Assembly (NCBI GenBank): GCA_016793585.1
Contig: JAEUJR010001039.1
Span: 1-6,776 of the forward strand
DNA: 6,776 nt
Source: Archangium sp.
GTDB taxonomy: Bacteria > Myxococcota > Myxococcia > Myxococcales > Myxococcaceae
Reading direction: 5' to 3'
The notes under the pieces are model-generated. The model made no database searches, was not told the DNA's origin, and worked only from the letters and a program-made list of their open reading frames with translations. Every line of letters begins with the position of its first letter. Within the stretch, counting starts at the first letter, position 1. Both the position numbers and the translations under genes were made by a program. Positions 6,437-6,776 of this stretch are shown here, one piece after another.

Positions 6437-6502
6437 GAGTGTGTCTGGAGCGCGTCGGTCATCTGGCCGCGGCTCGCGCAATTTCCGAGCGGTTTCGAAG
6501 CC

Positions 6503-6529
6503 TTGTCACCGAGGCTTCTCTGCTACGCT
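6503..6529 (+). promoter_or_regulatory. Candidate promoter giving a near-leaderless mRNA
   Basis: TTGTCA (6503-6508) and TACGCT (6524-6529) are 15 nt apart. The short spacing is offset by an extended -10, since TGC directly precedes TACGCT. The predicted transcription start falls around 6535-6538, at or just before the ATG at 6538. No ribosome binding site is visible in the bases before the ATG (CTGCGGCCGC). The element resembles the -10 region at 3493-3498, as both begin with GCTA. Confidence 0.45.
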
Positions 6530-6537
6530 GCGGCCGC

Positions 6538-6776
6538 ATGTTTCTCATCACGCTGACCGAGAAGGGCGGCGAGTCCGAGCAGCTGACCTTCGAGAAGGAA
6601 GAGGTCACGATCGGCCGGCTCGCAGGCAACGACATCGTCCTGAACAAGGGCAACGTGTCGAAGTACCACTCGCGCATCGTCCTCAAGGACGGCAAGTACA
6701 TCGTGGTCGATCTCAAGTCGACGAACGGCACGTTCGTGAACGGCAAGAAGATCGGCGCGCCGCAGGTGGTGAGGCC
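6538..6776 (+). CDS. FHA-domain protein, N-terminal part; possibly FHA-CpaF/TadA ATPase
   Basis: The frame is open from ATG 6538 to the window edge (79 complete codons), so the gene is truncated by the window. It begins MFLITLTEKGGESEQLTFEK and contains most of an FHA domain: G26-R27, N31-D32, S41-x2-H44, S61-T62-N63-G64-T65 and N68-G69, all the phosphothreonine-binding landmarks. Having the FHA domain at the extreme N-terminus, next to a Tad prepilin peptidase and secretin, resembles FHA-fused CpaF/TadA pilus ATPases described in myxobacterial-type genomes. That C-terminal ATPase cannot be seen here, so it remains an inference; a free-standing FHA protein is the alternative. The upstream gap of 159 bp with a hairpin and a candidate promoter suggests separate or additional transcription from the secretin gene. 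Start choice rests on the conserved fold beginning at residue 2 and on the promoter position; there is no ribosome binding site. Confidence 0.85.
   Translation, partial: MFLITLTEKGGESEQLTFEKEEVTIGRLAGNDIVLNKGNVSKYHSRIVLKDGKYIVVDLKSTNGTFVNGKKIGAPQVVR

Noticed and set aside
6472..6490. Second inverted repeat, GCTCG with CGAGC, before the second FHA gene
   Set aside because: Only 5 pairs with a 9-nt loop and mismatches beyond; expected by chance at this GC content.
1..6776. Search for RNA genes, CRISPR, insertion sequences, attachment sites or a wholly new defence-type system
   Set aside because: No tRNA-like cloverleaf, spaced repeats, transposase, integrase or terminal inverted repeats were seen. 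The recognisable genes fit a Tad/Flp pilus locus with unusual FHA proteins rather than a new mobile or defence system.

Overview
This 6.8 kb window is high in GC and densely coded, with every supported gene on the + strand. Gene content, GC-rich codon use, a cysteine-rich lipoprotein style and FHA-domain signalling proteins beside Tad pilus genes all suggest Myxococcota or a related former deltaproteobacterial lineage. That placement is an inference from family knowledge, not a database match.

Positions 1-3468 hold the last 14 codons of an unidentified gene and then two tightly coupled lipoprotein genes (47-1537 and 1534-3468). Both encode a lipobox, look like exported beta-propeller-type proteins with paired cysteines, and share two short motifs at almost the same residue numbers, so they look like diverged paralogues. 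Junctions are 1 nt or overlapping, which implies one transcript entering from the left.

A 76-bp gap (3469-3544) carries a plausible sigma-70-type promoter and a small hairpin. It leads into a Tad/Flp (tight adherence, type IVc) pilus segment. The first gene, 3545-4318, encodes an unusual protein with an apparent N-terminal ribbon-helix-helix-like segment, a long Pro/Ala-rich linker and a C-terminal FHA domain. Next come a CpaA/TadV-type prepilin peptidase (4320-4919) and a CpaC/RcpA-type outer-membrane secretin (4936-6378).

A 159-bp gap follows, with a strong hairpin lacking a U-tract and a second candidate promoter placed so close to the ATG that the transcript could be leaderless. The window ends inside a second FHA-domain gene (from 6538). 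By family precedent this may be the N-terminus of an FHA-fused CpaF/TadA-type ATPase, but the ATPase part lies outside the window.

Functionally, the peptidase would process Flp prepilins and the secretin would form the outer-membrane pore. The two FHA modules suggest that assembly or expression of this apparatus is tied to Ser/Thr phosphorylation. The lipoproteins may be surface partners of the system or simply neighbours. I see no RNA genes, CRISPR, insertion sequences or phage genes, and no gene-free stretch longer than 159 bp.
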